From positions 868,001-932,000 of the forward strand of contig SNVD02015884.1 in assembly GCA_013180625.2 (NCBI GenBank): DNA of 64,000 nucleotides, in the 5' to 3' direction. Source of the stretch: Boswellia sacra. Its lineage: Eukaryota > Streptophyta > Magnoliopsida > Sapindales > Burseraceae. Below the pieces are notes generated by a model. The model did not search any database and had not been told where the DNA came from. It saw only the letters and a program-made list of their open reading frames with translations. The translations under genes were made by a program, and so were the position numbers. Below, piece by piece: positions 58,631 through 64,000 of the stretch (its first letter is position 1; the number at the start of each line of letters is the position of its first letter).

Positions 58631-59339
58631 TACAATCTGTGGACACCATGCTCCGGATATGTGGCAGGCAAAACAGTAGAAAACTACCAAAATAAAAAGT
58701 TCGGTGTCATTAGTTCATTATCATACCTTGAATACATGACAACTATCGAAACATCAAACAATGGAAACACACAAGAATCGAAACGTTGAGCAAACAAGAG
58801 CGAACCTTATCCCAATAAAATTTAACGTAATCTTCGAAGTTGCCAGTTTTTTCCTTGAGTTTCTGAGGAAATCAACAATTGAACCGAGCTTCTTAAGAAA
58901 ATCAAAACTGGGACTAGATTGAGAAACAGAAAAGTATCAAACATTTGCTAACTTGGTGAAGTAATTAAATTGATATAAAAAAAAAACAATGAATGATATA
59001 TATCAATCTAACCTATTTTGTGTTATGATTCTTCCGTTAATGTATTTCTCACCTGATAAAGACACAAAATTAGTTACACGTTAAACACTACACATGGACC
59101 AGGATCTCTTAGTCTGAGTTTTACTAAGCAAAATATAAATTTGTGATTGGTGGTTAATATAGATCGCACGAGAGAATGAGGGAGAACATGTTAAATTTTA
59201 ATCACTTATAGTTAATAAAATCCACGTGGTATAAGATTTATAAAATAAAACAGCGGAGCAGAGGAGAAAATTTGATACCACCATAAACGTTTCTATCTAT
59301 ATCAATGTAAAAATTAGGCACTACTAAGAAAACTCCATA

Positions 59340-60005
59340 GGTACCTGTTTAGGTGATAATGGAAAAGGTCAGCTTCTGTATCTTCTATAATTGTATCTGT
59401 TAGATTGAACAAGTACTTAATACAATACTTCCTTGCCTCTTTTTCTGTCATTACAGCCTGAAACCTGCGTGAGGTACAAGCATAAATTCTTTGTTTCGCC
59501 GCCTTCAAACTAACACCATAACACCATGAATCATAAATAAATAATGACAACAAAAATAACAGTGACAATAACAGAATAGTGAGCTCATTCAAATTTATCA
59601 ACATAAAAAACTCAAGATTGATAAACCTAAATTTACAGAAATAAAAATACCACATAATATTAAGTGTTTCAGCACAAGCTTCCTCATATAACCAAAGCAT
59701 CTTTTCATCCGTGAGCATTGATTCATCCTTTTCATCCATTGACTACATATAATGTATATAAATCACCCAGTGATGGTAATCCAGACCCTTGAACAGAGCC
59801 GAAAGCTCTGAAAACGACAACAGCGAGACCTTGTAATAGGTTGTCAAGAGCCGCGATTGAACGATGGAGGTCAGGAAAAAGATGTGCTTTGCAATGATAA
59901 GGGGGATGAAATGGAGGGGTTAAGGAGAAGGGACGCGGGAAGAGAATCGCGGAGAGCGGTGAGGGTAGGGAGAGCTCGACGGAGGCGGAGGGCGGACTGC
60001 GACAT
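59340..60005 (-). pseudogene. MORF1/DAG-like RNA-editing factor pseudogene
   Basis: Read on the minus strand from ATG at 60005: a transit-peptide-like start (MSQSALRLRRALPTLTALRD) meets a stop after about 44 codons. Further on, in other frames, KGLDYHHWVI matches the family's G-x-DY-x-HW entry to the MORF box, then a stop, then MDEKDESMLTDEKMLWLYEE and ACAETLNI (about 59739-59660). After an intron-like gap an exon (about 59505-59345) reads VSLKAAKQRIYACTSRRFQA then VMTEKEARKY, matching the MORF1 block EEAKKRIYACSTTTYQGFQA. The next conserved part (PGV-FVLPDSY-D) is missing. MORF proteins are plant organelle RNA-editing partners of PPR proteins. In-frame stops, frame changes and the lost C-terminal half make this a pseudogene. 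The family call comes from recalled motif patterns. Confidence 0.55.
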
Positions 60006-60290
60006 GGGTGGCTGCACGAGTTAGAGAGGAGAAGGCACGTAACGATTTTTAGAAGACAAAAATATGGTGACTTACAATTTCCCTCCCTCCAAGATTTTAT
60101 GAATAACAATTCGATCCCTAAAGTTATAAAAGTATCAACTTTACCAGTGTTGATTGACCGACTTGATAAAATTTAATATAATATATATTTTATAAATTTA
60201 TTAAGATACGAAAATAAATTTAATAATTAATATCTATTTTATAATTTTTCTTTTCAAATTTCTTGTCTGGGCTACAACCCCTGAAGTATA

Positions 60291-60762
60291 GATCAGATTG
60301 AATGGACGGTCATGATACGTGCAGATTATCCGCGTGTCAAACATTTGATGATTCTGGTCATTACTATTGGGTCCCACTGAAAAAAATAAAATAATATGCT
60401 GCTGCTCTCGTTGAGAGTCGAACTCAAGACCTCCCGCTTACTAAACGGGTGCTCTAACCAACTGAGCTACGAGAGCTGTTGAAAATGTTTGAAAGAAACC
60501 AATATCGTGAGTTAATAGTTTTTAGTCCTTGGACCCTCAAACCTACGAGCTTTTGTGGAATAATGTAAAATAAGTTTATATCCCAATTGTTGGTTTTATT
60601 TATAATGATAGATAGTAGATGTTAAAATAGTATAGCTAGCGATACAACATTGTAAATCAATGTACGAAAACTTAGAATATAAATGTGAGAAGTGTAATAT
60701 AATTTGATTTTATACCCAATAGGAAGCCTTTCATCTCTTCTTTGTAGCTTATAAGTATTATT
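60291..60762. repeat. Duplicated tRNA-Thr locus, copy 2 (intact tRNA)
   Basis: Partner of 54360-55229 in the same orientation, about 5.9 kb away. It holds the intact tRNA-Thr and the unoccupied MITE target site. The segment between tRNA and target site is poorly conserved; the segment after it (TTAAAATAGTATAGCTAG onward) is well conserved. Confidence 0.85.
60403..60476 (-). tRNA. trnT-AGU: tRNA-Thr (anticodon AGU)
   Basis: Read on the minus strand, the 74-base cloverleaf is complete: acceptor stem GCTCTCG/CGAGAGC with discriminator A, D stem GCTC/GAGC with loop AGTTGGTTA, anticodon stem CCCGT/GCGGG around the loop TTAGTAA (anticodon AGT), variable loop AGGTC, and T arm TTGAG-TTCGACT-CTCAA. 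The A box (TAGCTCAGTTGG) and B box (GTTCGACTC) for RNA polymerase III are intact. No intron and no encoded CCA, as expected for a nuclear gene. Confidence 0.96.
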
Positions 60763-63548
60763 GTGGATGAGCAAAAATGATTACAATATCTTACATTTTT
60801 TTAACAACATTCTTTCATATTCTAAGCTCTCTTTCTTTCGTACTTTCTTTCCTCACTCTCCCTCCATCCAAACACCCAAAATTAATTAAAAAAAAAAACT
60901 ACACATCTCACGACCTCGTTCGAATAACCTCAAATTTTATTAAGTAACTTTTTTTTTGCTTTTGTTTGTTTACTCGAGTCTCGTACATTCATGTCGATGG
61001 GTTACGTATCTAAAGTTCTAAACTGGCTTTAAGGCAAAAAAAAAAAAAAATTATCAGGCTTTTATTAAGTGTTGATCTCCGCTAGGCTACTGCTATGCTG
61101 CCGAGTACTAAAAAAGAGCGAATATTGTTGTGGCATGTTCATTGACGCTATTGAGATTGGACGCAACACGGGTTTGGGACACATAAAATTGGGTTCACTC
61201 AGAACAGGCCCAAGAATAGAGAACTTACTTAGTACACCTTGTGATAGGTCTGAGACATAGTTGGACTTGGGCTTGTTCAATGGCAAGTTGCTAGACCGCC
61301 AATTTTCAAAGCTACCATGCATTCCCTACCGTGATGTGGTTAACCTCAACTGTGGCATTTTTGCATTACAAATTAAAAAGCAAAGATGGGATGATGATCT
61401 AGATCTAAATGCAGTCGTCTAACCAGAGTATGTTTTGGGGTAGGTCACTGCCCTGGTACTCACTTTACAAAAGTCAAGTGGGAGAATTTGATTGCTAGTT
61501 TTAGCAAAGAAACGGGAAGGGAGTACACTACTAAAGTGCAATTGAAAAATACATAGGACTCGTTAAAAAGTAATTGGAAGTTATGGAAACAATTTCTTAA
61601 TTGGAAGTTATAGAAACTATTTGTTGGAAAGGAAACTGGAAACTCATCACCTCTAATCTAAGATTTGGGGTGCGTTTATATGTAAGTTGATGCCATTTGA
61701 GTCTAGGGATTTGGGTGTGTGAGGGAGTAAGAAAACTAAGACGACGAGGGTTTTGCTAAGAGTACGAAAAGATAAGAGCGAAATGACAAAAGTGGACCGA
61801 AAAGAGTGAAACGAGGAAAGAGACAAAATTGCGCATACATGTCATTATTTAAAAATTGTGATAAAAGATGTGACTGAATACAGATAAAGAGTGACAAATA
61901 TAATAAAAAAAGGGGTTTAACTTTCTAAATGAGTATTATATATGACGCTTTTTAAAAATCCGCCGTAATAAAAAAGTAAAGTCACAAATATAAAAAAATT
62001 TATTGTAGCGATTACAATCTAATAATAGAAGTGAGATAGTTTGTATGTATATTCATTCATCTAACTAGAATATGCTACATTAATGAGTATGATATACCCT
62101 CGCACCCTCGTTGCGCTGATGCATTTGCATTCGTTGCATTATATTATAGAGTTTCGCTCATGTTAGAACTATTATCAACTAGCAAACCAGTATAATTTCA
62201 ACAAAGTAAATGTCAGTTACTCTAGTTAAGGCATCATTGATTGCCATGATGGTTATAGACATCTAAGCAGCCTAGAGAAACAGTTGCATGGAGCACTTGA
62301 AAGTAATTATATTTTGCATGCTTTTTCTCCCAGTGAAAGCAGATACCAAATGGGTAATTGAACAAGCAGAAAATGGTGCAATAAGGTCGCCAGCTATATC
62401 ATTAAATTCACAAACTTTTGACATGATTATTTAGAGAGGATTTAAGTAACCGCAGAAATAGCATCTAAAAACTTGAAGACAAAAAGGTAAATTATAACAA
62501 GAAGAAATCATTTCTCATAGGAATTGAATCATGCTCACTGATAAGTTAGGTTAATGAGGTGACACTGCCAAAGCATGATTGATAGGTGGTGATTGCAATA
62601 CTTGACATTATTTGCAGAGATTTTCTTTAAATTCTCAACAACCTTGTTTTTATTCTTTTGGGTTCATTCAAGATAGTCAAAGGAGTCCATCTCATAAATC
62701 ATAATATGCTACAAAGCATACATTCACATTGGATAAGGACTGGCTACTGCCATTAAGCTGACTCAATATGGTGTAGGAGTCTTGAGCTTGAGTTATGGGG
62801 ATAATGAAATCAAATCCATTTTTGATAAGACAATCATATCTAATTTCTACGAAACCCTAAATGTTCTATAGCAATCTAATAATTGAATCAATTTAAAATT
62901 TAGCTCCAATTAAGGCTTGATTGAACATATTATATGTTTATATAGTACCACTCTTATAAATTTTGTATATTGATATGATATCGTTTATTTATTATACATC
63001 ATTACTCTTCATTAAATGAATATATTTTGCATATCTACAACTTCAATTATTTTATAACACATCAATTCGTATACAAAAATTTGTACATAAAGTTTATAGG
63101 ATCAACATTACTCTATATGTTTAAGTCTAGTAAGATCTGTTGTGGCTATTTAAGATATGTTAAACATTCAAATTGTCAACTATTGATGGAGAAATTTCTT
63201 GGAGGTTTCATTACATGCTTTAATGAAATTAATAAAAGATTAAAGGTACATGGTACATATAAAAGCGACAATAATTCACTCTTTTAGTTCGACAAAGGTG
63301 AGTAAAGTATTGAATCAGAAGATGCTTTTGTCGTCAAATTACTACACAATGGGCATAATTATTATTACAGATTAGAGATATTAACTTACATCAGTGCCAA
63401 GAGCTAGAAAAAGGCAAAAAGGTAGCTACTGAAAAAGAGCCAAAAAAAAAAAAGCACTTCTGATTGAAAGTTATTAATTAAGCACAAGTGAGATGCCAGG
63501 CAAAATAACTTAATTAGTAAGGAATTCTGATCATAAGATGCGATGCAT
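60477..63548. other. AT-rich spacer before the ADF gene
   Basis: It contains the right part of the tRNA-locus duplicate (to 60762) and MITE family 1 copy E (62945-63114). A somewhat GC-richer patch near 61060-61500 has short open frames on both strands but no recognisable protein. The 3' UTR of the ADF gene should lie just before 63549. Confidence 0.45.
62945..63114. mobile_element. MITE, family 1 copy E
   Basis: Left GTACCACTCTTATAAATTTT and right reversed TAGAGTAATGTTGATCCTAT with ACAAATTTTTGTATACGAAT form long imperfect inverted ends, both followed by TTGAT(A/G)TG words. About 170 bases, no coding. Confidence 0.55.
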
Positions 63549-63699
63549 CTACTTGGCTCTGTCCTTAATAACATCAAATCCCATCTCTGTTGGGTCAGTT
63601 GCCTGGACTTCATAGTGGATGCCATCAAGCACCCTTCTCAACCCATCTTTGGAGGTTGCATATAGCATTTTTGCTCTTATTCTTGATGCTGATGGGGCC
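63549..63699 (-). CDS. ADF5-like: Actin-depolymerizing factor, last exon
   Basis: Only the final exon is in the window, read from 63699 to the stop TAG at 63551-63549. The preceding TTTTCAG acceptor and phase (one base completing a codon, probably the Trp of FFIAW) match the conserved last intron of plant ADF genes. The encoded end is APSASRIRAKMLYATSKDGL, RRVLDGIHYEVQATDPTEMG, FDVIKDRAK: the long actin-binding helix and C-terminal tail of the ADF/cofilin fold, which severs or bundles actin filaments. Residues such as YATSKDGLRRVL and HYEVQATDP are like ADF5/ADF9. The main exon and the ATG-only first exon lie beyond the right edge; 63700-64000 looks like intron. Confidence 0.93.
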
Positions 63700-64000
63700 C
63701 TGAAAATCAATTAAGAATATTGACATGATTTTTCAGCAACTCTGATTTGATATGTTCACCAATTAATGGTTGAGATGAATATTTTATCCATGGTTAGAAA
63801 AATTAGTGGGACCTTTGGTTATCATTGAAATCTACTATGCTTCCGAAATCACCAAAACTTGTATTTCAGCTAATTGGCTCTGCAGCCTCATCTCAACTGA
63901 TTACTGGCCCTGGTGATCTCTAAAGCTGATTTTCTTAGATTTCCATTTTGCTTCTAAATGGCTCATTGAATCCCAAAAGTCAAAACTTTAAGTGCTTTTA

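Noticed and set aside
61065..61322. 85-codon minus-strand frame with reasonable composition
   Set aside because: No recognisable motif, an equally open frame on the plus strand, and no splice or promoter context.
1..64000. CRISPR arrays, bacterial-type operons, long retrotransposons or virus-derived genes
   Set aside because: No regularly spaced repeats, no clustered prokaryote-style genes and no polymerase-like frames were seen; the window is plant nuclear DNA.

Overview
This is a stretch of nuclear DNA from a dicot plant. The evidence is AT-rich spacers, short exons split by GT-AG introns, (TA)n and (CT)n microsatellites, many short non-autonomous DNA transposons, and protein families specific to or typical of plants (R2R3-MYB, PLS-type PPR, AAP permease, SBT subtilase, ERD7, plant APX and ADF). 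A woody rosid such as Citrus would fit, but that is only an impression; the sequence alone does not fix the species.

Layout from left to right: the 3' end of a synaptotagmin gene (+, 1-1235); a two-exon gene for a small secreted peptide that I do not recognise (-, 3536-3915); a nine-exon peroxisomal membrane ascorbate peroxidase (+, 5268-10391); an R2R3-MYB repressor of subgroup 4 (+, 13570-14468); about 9 kb of gene-poor DNA; proteasome subunit alpha-7 (-, 23584-26236); a spacer with a hAT-like element and other MITEs; an eight-exon amino acid permease (+, 31997-34471); an ERD7/senescence-domain gene (-, 34925-37980); an intronless PPR gene (+, 39476-41485); a repeat-rich spacer with a broken coiled-coil/membrane gene and an orphan exon; an intronless subtilase (-, 48950-51289); a long accessory region holding a broken MORF1-like gene, a tRNA-Thr(AGU) and a diverged duplicate of that tRNA locus; and the last exon of an actin-depolymerizing factor (-, 63549-63699), which continues past the right edge.

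The genes do not form a pathway or operon; each is an independent plant transcription unit. All exon joins given were checked for reading phase and add up to whole codons. The most interesting items are the cysteine-containing secreted peptide gene with W-box/G-box motifs upstream, and the duplicated tRNA-Thr locus in which one copy keeps an intact tRNA while the other has a decayed tRNA and a MITE whose empty target site survives in the sister copy. I saw no long retrotransposon, no virus-like gene and no CRISPR array.
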